Source: Evansella sp. AB-P1
Lineage (GTDB): Bacteria > Bacillota > Bacilli > Bacillales > Salisediminibacteriaceae
DNA: 64,000 nucleotides
NCBI RefSeq assembly: GCF_029688925.1
Contig: NZ_JARUKY010000003.1
Location: 186,001 to 250,000, forward strand
Direction: 5' to 3'
Below, piece by piece: positions 35,857-44,457 of the stretch. The first letter of the stretch is position 1. Each line of letters begins with the position of its first letter. Below the pieces are notes generated by a model, which did no database searches, had not been told where the DNA came from, and was given only the letters and a program-made list of their open reading frames with translations. A program made the position numbers and the translations under genes.

Positions 35857-37200
35857 TTATCTATCGATAATGTCTTGAACACCATTACGATAGTTTTCAA
35901 GTGTTTCTTCTGGAGTAGCTACTCCATATAACAGTTCATAAATAACATCTTCAAAAAATCTGTCCATTTCTTGACCTGTTGCAGGCGGTGGTGGTGGTGC
36001 TTCACCAGCGTGCTGACCAATTAAGTCAATATAGTCAAATTGTTGCTGTACTGTTCTTTCAGCATCATCATATAAATGTTCACGAATTTCTGATGAAATT
36101 GGTACACCTAAGTCACCTTGCATAATTTCATGAGCTTCAGGACTATTTGTCATGAAGTCTAAGAATTTAACAACCTCATCTGGATGCTCTGTGTTTGCAT
36201 TCATAGATAAGAACATAGATGCACGGATATATTGACCAGATTCACCATTTTCATTAGATGGTAAAATAGTTAATTCAAGGTCACGGTTTGCAGCTTGAGA
36301 TGTAGCTACAATTTGGTTACTGTGAATTACTTGCATTGGTACTTCTTCATGTACAATTAAATACTGTTCAATACTACCAGTAGCTTCCATTACGTCAGCT
36401 GGAGGAGCATAGCCTTGGTCAATTAAATCAACCCAGAAGTTTGCATAGTCTAAAAATAAGTCGTCATCGTCCCAACCAAGACCTGTTGCATCATCATTAT
36501 ATAACCAGTAGCCGTTCTGTCTTAACCAAATACCAAACTCACGATCATGTGCAGCGTCCATACGAACTGCATAAGGTAGATCTAAAGCTTCTTGTACTTC
36601 ACGACCCATTTCAACATATTCATCCCAAGTGTAACCTGGTTCTGGATAGTCAACACCTGCTTCATCAAACATTGCTGGATCATAAACTAAAGCGAAAGCA
36701 TTACTACCTGCGTTCATTGCTACTAACTCATCACCGATGTAACCAGGATCTAATGAGGATTGTTCAATATTATCTGTATTAATTGCACCGCTATCAATGT
36801 ACGGTTGAAGATCAGCCAATAAGTCTGCTTCAGCATACTGCGGTAACCAACGGTCAACAATATGGAACACATCTGGTGCATTACCCGCTGCTGATTGTGT
36901 TGCTAATCTTTCAGAAAAGTCATCAAATCCTAAGAACTCATAACTGATTGTAATATTCGGATTCTCTTCTTCAAATAAATCTATTAATTCTAAAATTCTA
37001 TCATGGCGAGTCTGACTTCCCCACCACATATAACGAAGTTCTACTTCTTCATCTGTAACTTCATCATTGCCATTTCCATCTCCATTGCCATCTCCATTGC
37101 CGTCTCCATCTCCTGATGTATTTTCATTTGAAGAACATGCACTAAAAATAAGTAGTAGTGTTAAAACTAAAGCTGAGAAAATACCATATCTTTTTTTCAT
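35857..37200 (-). CDS. Sugar ABC transporter substrate-binding lipoprotein (SBP4)
   Basis: A 447-residue paralogue. ATG 37200 is chosen (GGGGGAAAAA upstream); the frame opens 16 codons earlier without an RBS. Lipobox LIFSAC. The linker differs from its sisters: GDGDGNGDGNGDGNGN, a Gly-Asp/Asn hexanucleotide-type repeat instead of poly-Asn, so the spacer evolves by repeat slippage. The binding domain: LRYMWWGSQTRHDRILELID, NPNITISYEF, APDVFHIVDRWLPQYAEADL and EPGYTWDEYVEMGREVQEA. Five prolines near 400 (APPPPPATGQ). Ends in IIDR. Own promoter and terminator. Confidence 0.93.
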   Translation of the reverse strand: MKKRYGIFSALVLTLLLIFSACSSNENTSGDGDGNGDGNGDGNGNDEVTDEEVELRYMWWGSQTRHDRILELIDLFEEENPNITISYEFLGFDDFSERLATQSAAGNAPDVFHIVDRWLPQYAEADLLADLQPYIDSGAINTDNIEQSSLDPGYIGDELVAMNAGSNAFALVYDPAMFDEAGVDYPEPGYTWDEYVEMGREVQEALDLPYAVRMDAAHDREFGIWLRQNGYWLYNDDATGLGWDDDDLFLDYANFWVDLIDQGYAPPADVMEATGSIEQYLIVHEEVPMQVIHSNQIVATSQAANRDLELTILPSNENGESGQYIRASMFLSMNANTEHPDEVVKFLDFMTNSPEAHEIMQGDLGVPISSEIREHLYDDAERTVQQQFDYIDLIGQHAGEAPPPPPATGQEMDRFFEDVIYELLYGVATPEETLENYRNGVQDIIDR

Positions 37201-37320
37201 TGTTTTTCCCCCTATATTTTGTTTCAATGTTCTTGCTACGTTACACATTCAACCTACGAAACAGCTAAACTAATTCCATACTATTACTATAAGTTTACTC
37301 TGTTATATCACCACCTTTTT

Positions 37321-37368
37321 AAGATCATCTCATAATATGAAAAGGTTTTCATGAATGAGTTGATCTTC
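37321..37368 (-). promoter_or_regulatory. Strong hairpin in the SBP4 leader
   Basis: AAGATCA-CTCAT-ATGAAAA pairs with TTTTCAT-ATGAG-TGATCTT across short bulges. It starts a few bases after the SBP4 operator in the transcript and may be a 5' stabiliser. Confidence 0.6.
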
Positions 37369-37371
37369 GTA

Positions 37372-37416
37372 ACAACGTTGTAAATAAATCGTAGCAAAAA
37401 TATAAAACGCTTTCAA
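37372..37416 (-). promoter_or_regulatory. Promoter/operator of SBP4
   Basis: On the minus strand: -35 TTGAAA (37416-37411) in TTGAAAGCGTTTTAT; 17-bp spacer; -10 TACGAT (37393-37388); six-base gap; operator ACAACGTTGT (37381-37372). Identical spacing to SBP3 and SBP5. From here to 38254, about 840 bp, the DNA is AT-rich and I see no gene. Confidence 0.8.
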
Positions 37417-38254
37417 TGGCTTAATATTTATTTCGACCAAAATTGAATTAATTTCACAATGTGGATCCCTTCTCCCCCAAAGGATCGAATACTTTTAAAA
37501 TTTTTTAAAAAAATTTTGAATATGTGCACTATTTAACTTTATAGTAATATTTATTATTGTCCTGTAATAATATATTATTATTTATCAATATACTGAAGTA
37601 TTTAATAGATAAATCAATAATAAAACATGTATAAATCAAGGTTTTTAAAATTTTTCCATTTTTATCATTTTAAAACTCTTTTATAAATGTATTATTGCTT
37701 TTTTAAAAACATAAATAGATTAATATAATTATATGTTCATTCATTATCATTCTTCATATACCTTTCTATAATAATAAGTGATCACTCACTTATTGCTCAT
37801 TCTTTCTTTAGGAATCACATTCCCTTCAAATATTAAGCAGCAACCTTCACACATTGAACGTTCTAGTATCTAATATTGTTATGTTAATTTAAAGTAAGTG
37901 AAATGGAAAAAATTAGTCCAATCCATTCTAAAAACCAATAAATTCTTAAATTCAACTATAACACTTTAATAAATGAAAATTTTCACCTCATACATGAAAT
38001 CAATTTTGATAAAGTACTAAATTTAACGTTTTTCTAGCAATTTTCATGCAACAATTGGATCGAAGTGTATACTCACTCTATTTCCTTTACTTTGAAAAAC
38101 CTAATAAACCATAGTTATATTACGGCACCTGTGTAAATGTCATTAATAAAATATTGCATACCTCTAATTGAAAAACATAAAAGTAATTCATGTATGAATA
38201 TCTCACTAAATATTGGGTAGGATGCTAATACAATATTTATGGAGGTTTTTCATT

Positions 38255-38839
38255 ATGAGGAAATTTACTTGGACCGCTATAATTAGCGTATTTATTTTAG
38301 GAGGAATTGCTTTCTTTTTAGAGCAAAGTATTTCAACAACTACAGAAAATGAAATAATTCATAAAAATTCTACTTCTAACAATACTGTTAATGACACCAT
38401 AATATTAAATAATGAAATAACAAACAAAGATAATCATCATTCAGAATCTACAATTATTTCCGAAGATGAATTATTAAATACATACAAGGATAAGTTAGTC
38501 CTGCTTGAAATGGATATTAAACAAAACATAAATAATTTCATCTCAAACGCAATTTCAGATTTCGAACAATATACTAATGAAGGGGAAAGACCATCAGTCT
38601 TTCATTTGTATCAAACATATTATCGCGGGGGTATTAGCTTAATCGAAGAAACAGAATCGCGATATCAAAATAAATATGAAAATTTAAAGTCAGAAATTAA
38701 TTCGAATGGGTTTGAGGAAGATATATTATTAGAATTTGAAGAAGCATTTGATGATGTAAAAAGAAGAAATGTTTCAGAGGCGATCAATAATATAATTGAT
38801 TATTTTTCATTGGATGATGGCACGTTTAGGTTTTTATAA
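38255..38839 (+). CDS. Hypothetical protein with N-terminal membrane anchor
   Basis: A 194-residue protein starting at ATG 38255 (TGGAGG upstream); the longer frame to 38213 lacks an RBS. One N-terminal hydrophobic segment (FTWTAIISVFILGGIAFFL), no clear cleavage site, then a polar Ser/Thr/Asn-rich spacer (about 30-75) and a mostly helical, acidic domain (about 80-194; DELLNTYKDKLVLLEMDIKQ). It is probably a membrane-tethered extracellular protein. I do not recognise the domain. It sits between SBP4 and SBP5 and shares SBP5's bidirectional terminator. Confidence 0.65.
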   Translation: MRKFTWTAIISVFILGGIAFFLEQSISTTTENEIIHKNSTSNNTVNDTIILNNEITNKDNHHSESTIISEDELLNTYKDKLVLLEMDIKQNINNFISNAISDFEQYTNEGERPSVFHLYQTYYRGGISLIEETESRYQNKYENLKSEINSNGFEEDILLEFEEAFDDVKRRNVSEAINNIIDYFSLDDGTFRFL

Positions 38840-38871
38840 GGATAAACGTCATGTAGAACTGAACCAATAAT

Positions 38872-38930
38872 AAAAAAGCCGACTCCTTTTGTTGCATATC
38901 CGCAACTTGTAGAGTCGGCTTTCTTTTATA
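38872..38930. terminator. Bidirectional terminator between the hypothetical gene and SBP5
   Basis: AAAGCCGACTC (38875-38885) pairs with GAGTCGGCTTT (38912-38922), with T-runs on both strands. Confidence 0.85.
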
Positions 38931-38957
38931 TGTTTAAAACTTAAGGGGTTTTAAAAC

Positions 38958-40310
38958 TTATCTGTCGATAATATCTTGAACACCATCACGGTAATCTTCA
39001 AGTGCATCTTCTGGAGATTTTACTCCGTAAAGAATTTCATAGATAACATCTTCAAAGAATCTATCCATTTCTTGACCTGTTGCAGGTGGTGGTGGTGGTG
39101 CATCACCAGCATGCTGACCAATTAACTCAATGTAGTCAAACTGTTGTTGTACAGTTTTTTCAGCATCAGCGTATAAGTGTTCACGAATTTCAGAAGAAAT
39201 TGGTACACCTAAGTCACCTTGCATAATTTCATGAGCTTCAGGACTATTTGTCATGAAGTTTAAGAACTTCGCAACTTCGTCAGGGTGTTCAGTGTTAGCG
39301 TTCATCGCAATGAACATTGATGCACGGATATATTGACCAGATTCACCATTCTCACCTGAAGGTAAGATAGTTAATTCAAGATCACGGTTTGCAGCAGCAG
39401 ATACCGCTACGATTTGGTTACTGTGAATTACTTGCATCGGAACTTCTTCATGAACAATTAGATAGTTTTCAATATTACCAGTAGCTTGCATTACGTCTGC
39501 AGGAGGAGCTACTCCTTCTTCAACTAAGTCTAACCAGAAGTTAACATAGTCTAAGAATAAGTCATCATCTTCCCATCCAAGTGAGCTAGCATCGTCATTG
39601 TATAACCATTGTCCTTGTTGTCTTAAGTTAATACCGAATTCACGATCATGTGCAGCGTCCATTCGTACAGCGTAAGGTAAGTCTAAAGCTTCTTGTACTG
39701 CACGTCCCATTTCAACATACTCTGACCAAGTGTAACCTGGTTCTGGATAATCAACACCAGCTTCATCAAACATCGCTGGGTCATAAACTAGAGCAAACGC
39801 GTTCCCTCCAGCGTTTAAAGCTACTAACTCATCACCAATGTAACCAGGGTTTAATGCAGATTGATCAACGTGATCTGTGTTAATCGCACCAGAATCGATG
39901 AACGGTTGTAAGTCAGCTAGTAATCCTGCTTGACTGTATTGTGGTAACCAACGGTCAACAATGTGGAATACGTCTGGCGCATTTCCAGCAGCTGATTGAG
40001 TAGCAAGTCTCTCAGAGAAATCATCAAAACTTAAGAACTCATAGTTGATTGTAATATTTGGATTTTCGTCTTCAAAAAGATCAATTAATTCTAGAATTCT
40101 ATCATGGCGAGTTTGGCTTCCCCACCACATGTAACGAAGCTCAACGTCTTCTAACTCTGCATCGTCATTATTGTTATTATTGTCGTTATTTTCATTATTA
40201 TTATTATCATTGTTGTTAGCACCAGAAGCATCTTCATTATTTGAACAACCAACAACAGCTAACGCGAGTAATAAAACTAATATTACTGAGAAAATCTTGA
40301 ATTTTTTCAT
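38958..40310 (-). CDS. Sugar ABC transporter substrate-binding lipoprotein (SBP5)
   Basis: A 450-residue paralogue, most like SBP3/SBP4. Lipobox AVVGC, SNNEDASG start identical in style to SBP3, Asn/Asp/Glu linker, then LRYMWWGSQTRHDRILELID, NPNITINYEF, APDVFHIVDRWLPQYSQAGL, DPAMFDEAGVDYPEPGYTW, HSNQIVAVSAAANRDLELTI and APPPPPATGQ near 400. ATG 40310 follows AGGGGGAAA. Own promoter with the shared architecture. With SBP1-4 this makes five orphan binders in 11 kb, pointing either to a shared transporter encoded elsewhere with several ligands, or to a surface sugar-capture role. Confidence 0.93.
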   Translation of the reverse strand: MKKFKIFSVILVLLLALAVVGCSNNEDASGANNNDNNNNENNDNNNNNDDAELEDVELRYMWWGSQTRHDRILELIDLFEDENPNITINYEFLSFDDFSERLATQSAAGNAPDVFHIVDRWLPQYSQAGLLADLQPFIDSGAINTDHVDQSALNPGYIGDELVALNAGGNAFALVYDPAMFDEAGVDYPEPGYTWSEYVEMGRAVQEALDLPYAVRMDAAHDREFGINLRQQGQWLYNDDASSLGWEDDDLFLDYVNFWLDLVEEGVAPPADVMQATGNIENYLIVHEEVPMQVIHSNQIVAVSAAANRDLELTILPSGENGESGQYIRASMFIAMNANTEHPDEVAKFLNFMTNSPEAHEIMQGDLGVPISSEIREHLYADAEKTVQQQFDYIELIGQHAGDAPPPPPATGQEMDRFFEDVIYEILYGVKSPEDALEDYRDGVQDIIDR

Positions 40311-40478
40311 TGTATTTCCCCCTATATTTATTTGTTAGATATTACACTTGCGGCAAACCATTAATTCTTGATTGATTAATTGAAGTCTTCATTATTATTT
40401 ATCTATGAGTCTATACACCTCACTTCTATAGAGTACACAACGTTGAAAAGGCTTACAAAGTAAATCGAATACTGTAGA

Positions 40479-40523
40479 ACAACGTTGTAAATTTATAATA
40501 ACACCTTTATAAAGCGCTTACAA
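40479..40523 (-). promoter_or_regulatory. Promoter/operator of SBP5
   Basis: On the minus strand: -35 TTGTAA (40523-40518) in TTGTAAGCGCTTTAT; 17-bp spacer; -10 TATTAT (40500-40495); six-base gap; operator ACAACGTTGT (40488-40479). A partial second operator, ACAACGTTGA, lies at about 40437-40446. From here to 41004 the DNA is AT-rich without genes. Confidence 0.8.
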
Positions 40524-41004
40524 GACAAATTTTTAAAAATTGTTACAATAATTTAAAAAATGACACACTTTAGACATATTAAAGCGAAAATATATAAGAC
40601 TATTACATTAATACCTCTATATATTGTTATTTATTTTTATTTTTTCCTTTATATGTTAATATATTACCGTAAAAATATTACAACTATATTAAAATAGACT
40701 ATTTTGTGTAACTTTATTGTAATATTCTTAATTTTCAATAACTTCACTTATCTTTAATTAGTCATTTTCAGCTTGACATATCCCCTATGCATAAAGAAGC
40801 ATTCATCTAAATGAAAATACACTGGTATCTATTAGAAATATCATTACAAACATCTCTGCTACATAGATAGCTTCCTATATACAAACAATGAATAATTTTG
40901 AATGGGGTTTACTTTATAAGAGAGAAATAATGGTATACATATGCTAAAATATAATTCGTTCAGTATATCTTTCATGTTTTTAAAAAAACTAGGGGGTTCC
41001 TACT

Positions 41005-42042
41005 ATGCTTATAAGCAAGCGTTTCTTCTATATATTATTTATCATTCTTGTAGTACTATCTGCTTGCTCAACATCGAATGAAAAATCAACGAATAATAAC
41101 AATAATGATGATGGAAGGGGAATTTCATCTGACTCCATACCATTAGAAGAACTAAACTTTCACATTGAACTGATAAAGGATCAAAGACCTTCACTTTCCT
41201 TTGAACCGTATCCATCCATGAACAATGTAGCTCTATCCATGCAAGGTGCATTACCAATGCTTACTCCCCTATATAGGGATAGCTTTAGAATGATTTTTGT
41301 GGAAAAAATAGCAACCTCAGAAATAACAGAGGCAACTTTTGAAATTGCAAATACTAGTACCACACCAATTACCATTTCTGATGAAAACTTATATTTTGAT
41401 CTAAGCGACTTCAATGACAGTGAATCAGTAATATCAAGCATAATAGATAGTCCAATTACGATTGATCCGAACGATAGTAAGAAAGTAACCGTATCTACTG
41501 AAGCGGAGAGTGTAAATACAATATATTTAAACTATGACAATCTTCATTTACCATTTTTTCTAACTGATTCACCAAGGGAGTTCATATCTGATAGTACTCC
41601 ATTACGAACTAGTAGTATGCCACAAGCTACAAGAATGGGTGCCATCGTTGGAGATGGGAAGATTAAATATCAAATTACAGAAGTACTTTTAACAAACAAT
41701 AAAACATTAGGAAGTATACGACTAAACGAGGAAGGCACTATCATTTTATTAAAATTACGAGTTGCTAATACAACAGACGAAACATTAATTATGGATTATT
41801 TCTCTCTCTGCTCCTCTGTAATAGAAGAAAATGAAATTACTTGTAAACAGGAGATAGATGTAGCTGAACTGGAATATCTTGAAGTAGATACATTACCAAC
41901 ATCAATTGAACCGAATACTATCGTTGAAGGTTACGTTCCCGCTGCCATATATGATCCAATTCAAGTGTCCATTCTTTCTATTAAAAATAATATATCTGAT
42001 ATTGATGCTTATCACATTGGGACGTTGGCCCCGGCAAATTAA
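41005..42042 (+). CDS. Hypothetical lipoprotein
   Basis: A 345-residue secreted lipoprotein: signal peptide and lipobox VLSAC (Cys at about 21), a Thr/Asn/Asp spacer, then a mostly beta-strand protein. Alternating strands such as EATFEIANTSTTPITISDEN and GTIILLKLRVANTTDETLI suggest two Ig-like beta sandwiches, as in DUF4352-like lipoproteins, but I cannot assign a family. ATG 41005 follows AGGGGG. It is single; its tail lies opposite the LrgB-like operon. Two later Cys (CSSVIEENEITC) could form a disulfide. Confidence 0.75.
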   Translation: MLISKRFFYILFIILVVLSACSTSNEKSTNNNNNDDGRGISSDSIPLEELNFHIELIKDQRPSLSFEPYPSMNNVALSMQGALPMLTPLYRDSFRMIFVEKIATSEITEATFEIANTSTTPITISDENLYFDLSDFNDSESVISSIIDSPITIDPNDSKKVTVSTEAESVNTIYLNYDNLHLPFFLTDSPREFISDSTPLRTSSMPQATRMGAIVGDGKIKYQITEVLLTNNKTLGSIRLNEEGTIILLKLRVANTTDETLIMDYFSLCSSVIEENEITCKQEIDVAELEYLEVDTLPTSIEPNTIVEGYVPAAIYDPIQVSILSIKNNISDIDAYHIGTLAPAN

Positions 42043-42111
42043 TTAAAATTTGCCATCAATTAATTTGGCTAGAACCCCCACGATATCTTCACAAGTTCTT
42101 AAACTCAAAGA

Positions 42112-42142
42112 AAAACAGGGACACAAAGTTATCATGTCCCCG
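42112..42142 (-). terminator. Terminator of the LrgA/LrgB-like operon
   Basis: GGGGACA pairs with TGTCCCT, and GTTTTTCTTTG follows on the minus strand. Confidence 0.7.
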
Positions 42143-42207
42143 TTTCTTTTCCATCTTCCTTTATCTCAACAAACTTTTTCGCGAAATTCACTGAGGTTCC
42201 TAGCACC

Positions 42208-42879
42208 TCAAAGGAGAGGTACAAAAATGGATGTGAAGATTGCCGCTATTGCCATGGCAGTACCAGACACTGCTCCTTGCAGCTCCCCTTCTCTTGCTAT
42301 TTCTGCTGTACCAATACCATGAGAAATGGTTCCCACTGCCAAACCTCTTGCAACAGGATTTGTAATATTTGTTTTCGTCAAGAGCCACGGTCCGAGCATG
42401 GCACCTAATATACCCGTTATAATTACAAATGCTGCTGTAATAGACATATCTCCATTAATAATGTGACTTATTTCAATTGCTATTGGAACCGTTGCTGATT
42501 TTACAGCAAGTGACGAAATAAGTACTTCTGATAATTGAAAAAGACCACCAATTAATATAGAAAGAAAGATTGTTACAATTGATCCTAAAATGAGTCCAGT
42601 GCCAGCTGGTACACAATATTGTACGATTAAATGTCGATTTTTATAAATAGGAACTGCCAAAGCAACTGTAGCAGGCCCTAGCAAATAGGTCATGATGTCT
42701 TTCGCTTGTTCATATTGTCCGTAGCTTGTCCCCGTCATAACCATGACTAAAATAATTAGAACTGTACTAAGGAAAACTGGTGTTGTAAATGGGGACGGCT
42801 TCTTATTTGCAATTTTTCTAGAAAGTAAATATGCAGTTACCGTTCCAATAATACTAAGCAGGGTTACGACTATGCTCAT
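42208..42879 (-). CDS. LrgB/CidB-family membrane protein
   Basis: A 223-residue integral membrane protein with six or more hydrophobic segments. The motifs PALVLGP-like MTYLLGPATVALAVPIYKN, LAVKSATVPIAIEIS, GAMLGPWLLTK and AVGTISHGIGTAEIAREGEL are typical of the LrgB/CidB/YohK family. In Bacillus and Staphylococcus these pair with LrgA/CidA and are linked to autolysis control and to pyruvate or glycolate export. It overlaps the partner gene by 26 bp, so the two are translationally coupled. It ends near a strong terminator. Confidence 0.92.
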   Translation of the reverse strand: MSIVVTLLSIIGTVTAYLLSRKIANKKPSPFTTPVFLSTVLIILVMVMTGTSYGQYEQAKDIMTYLLGPATVALAVPIYKNRHLIVQYCVPAGTGLILGSIVTIFLSILIGGLFQLSEVLISSLAVKSATVPIAIEISHIINGDMSITAAFVIITGILGAMLGPWLLTKTNITNPVARGLAVGTISHGIGTAEIAREGELQGAVSGTAMAIAAIFTSIFVPLL

Positions 42880-43267
42880 GCTTTTTCTTCTCCTTTTTCT
42901 CTACTAAAACCTGTGATACAATCCCCGATACATATATACCTACCATCACACTAACTATAATAACGATAGCCAATGGAATACCGTGGGATAAAAATAAATC
43001 TCCATACGCAATCAACCCAACTGAAATAGGAATAAAAAAGAAGCCTAAATGCTTCACTAATATACTTGCTCCCTTTTCAACAAAAGACAATGGTAAAATT
43101 TTAGTCATTAACAGTAGAAGTAAAATGAAGATTCCTACTACATTACCAGGTAGTGGAATACCTGTCCAACTGACAATTACATATCCTAACTGATTCACTG
43201 CCCACAAAATGGCCAGTTGTATTGCAATAATACTTCCGTTTTTAATCAAAACAATCGCCTCTTTCAA
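42854..43267 (-). CDS. LrgA/CidA-family holin-like protein
   Basis: A 137-residue membrane protein with four hydrophobic segments, of the holin-like LrgA/CidA family: LGYVIVSWTGIPLPGNVVGI, LLLMTKILPLSFVEKGA, HLGFFFIPISVGLIAYGDL. The basic C-terminal tail (KKEKKKHEHS) is cytosolic. It is first of a two-gene operon with the LrgB-like gene. No LytSR two-component or CidR regulator adjoins it, so it cannot be assigned to the Lrg or Cid branch. ATG 43267 has GAAAGAGGC upstream. Confidence 0.9.
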   Translation of the reverse strand: MKEAIVLIKNGSIIAIQLAILWAVNQLGYVIVSWTGIPLPGNVVGIFILLLLLMTKILPLSFVEKGASILVKHLGFFFIPISVGLIAYGDLFLSHGIPLAIVIIVSVMVGIYVSGIVSQVLVEKKEKKKHEHSRNPA

Positions 43268-43319
43268 ACTATCAATCTTCCATTATAAATCTATGTAATA
43301 GTTTACTCCTTCTTAAGCC

Positions 43320-43612
43320 TTAATGACATTAGAAAAACTTGGGTAGACCTCCTATGCAAGTGGAAATTACACAATGGGGAATGAAAATACTCATCAGGAA
43401 GTTCATTCGTTACTGGTGAACGCTTTCCATGGGGCACGGCCTCAACTTCCTGCACTTACTCGGTAAGCGCTAGGGGATTTTCGACTCGAGCTGATCCCAC
43501 AGGAGTCGCTGTCTTCCACTCATGAAGCGTTCTGTTTTCAGGATAGATTTCCATTCAAGTGAATACTTGTACCATGAATGATATAAATATTCTATCTAAG
43601 GTATACTACCTT
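43320..43612. repeat. Dispersed repeat modules A and 'aggatagac'
   Basis: GGTAGACCTCCTATGCAAGT then GGAAATTACACAATGGGGAA; then GGGGCACGGCCTCAACTTCC; then CCCACAGGAGTCGCTGTC; then TTTTCAGGATAGATTTCC. These are the parts of one modular intergenic repeat that also occurs at 22080, 43820, 44050 and 45690. No gene was seen in 43268-44395. Confidence 0.75.
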
Positions 43613-43820
43613 CCCGCAATTGTGATCTTCCGCCTTTTGTGGGAAGAATATCGGCTTCTTGAGGACCGCATTTACTTTTTTCATTACTTTCCGGGCTTCT
43701 AGAACGTTTCTTGAGTACCGCATTTCTGTTTTTCATTGCTTTCCGGGCTTCTAGAACGCTTCTTGGATACCGCATTTGGATTTTTTACTGCTTTCCGGAC
43801 GTCAAGAACTTTCGTATTTT
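43613..43820. repeat. Tandem ~52-bp repeat array 1 (four units)
   Basis: Units begin with CCGCA(A/T)TT at about 43613, 43666, 43717 and 43769 (periods 53, 51, 52). They are diverged in the middle (CCGGGCTTCTAGAACG in later units) but keep the CCGCATTT head. Preceded by GGTATACTACCTT, as in arrays 2 and 3. Confidence 0.8.
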
Positions 43821-44140
43821 CAGGATAGACCGCCCATGCAAGTGGAGATTTGCACCATGGAGGATGAAAATAATTTTAATCCAATTGGAATGAGTAGAAT
43901 CCCACAAGACTCCAGTGGGAAAAGCAACAGGTGAAGATTCCGCACTTCGGCACAGTGTGCGAAGTGTGAAGCTGAGGCGTTGCCCACGGAAAGCGATGTG
44001 TGATGAAACGAATGATTAACCTGCCCTTTTTTTGTTAATACTGCTAAGTTCGATAACACTTATTTTCAGGATAGACCTCGATGCAAGTGGAATTTGCACC
44101 ATGAGGGATGAAAATTATTCTAACTTAGGTATACTACCTT
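43820..44140. repeat. Repeat modules joining arrays 1 and 2
   Basis: TTTTCAGGATAGACCGCCCA then GCAAGTGGAGATTTGCACCA, a repeat-A segment (GAAGTGTGAAGCTGAGGCGT), and a second TTTTCAGGATAGACCTCGAT copy, ending in GGTATACTACCTT. Confidence 0.75.
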
Positions 44141-44390
44141 CCCGCATTTCTGATTTCTCACCATTTACGGAACAATGGAGTCTTCTTTCGTCCCGCATTT
44201 CTGATTTTCCACCATTTGCGGGAACAATAGAGGCTTCCTTTGTCCCGCATTTCTGATTTTCCACCATTTGCAGGAACAAATAGTGGCTTCCTTTGTCCCG
44301 CATTTCTGATTTTCCACCATTTGCTGTAACAATGGAGTCTTCTTTCGTCCCGCATTTCACTTTCTCACTCTTTGTGAGAACTTTCCTATT
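44141..44390. repeat. Tandem ~52-bp repeat array 2 (five units)
   Basis: CCCGCATTTC heads at 44141, 44192, 44244, 44297 and 44349 (periods 51-53). The body is CTGATTTTCCACCATTTGCG then GGAACAATAGAGGCTTCC. CCCGCA and TGCGGG in one unit can form a stem. There is no CRISPR-like alternation of constant repeat and unique spacer: the whole unit is conserved. Confidence 0.85.
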
Positions 44391-44395
44391 TTCTG

Positions 44396-44424
44396 AAAAA
44401 CGTTTGGATAAGGTAATCCAAACG
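44396..44424 (-). terminator. Terminator of the M42 peptidase gene
   Basis: CGTTTGGAT pairs with ATCCAAACG; TTTTTCAG follows on the minus strand. Confidence 0.85.
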
Positions 44425-44457
44425 CCCTTCCTACAAATCATGTGGAGTTATTGTCAT

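Noticed and set aside
44141-44390. CRISPR-like array of ~52-bp repeats
   Set aside because: The whole unit is conserved; there are no unique spacers, no cas genes, and the period is set by a single diverged unit.
44115-44441. Minus-strand frames with GGKSEMRD-type repeats as proteins
   Set aside because: They are translations of the tandem DNA repeat, overlap one another in different frames and have no RBS.
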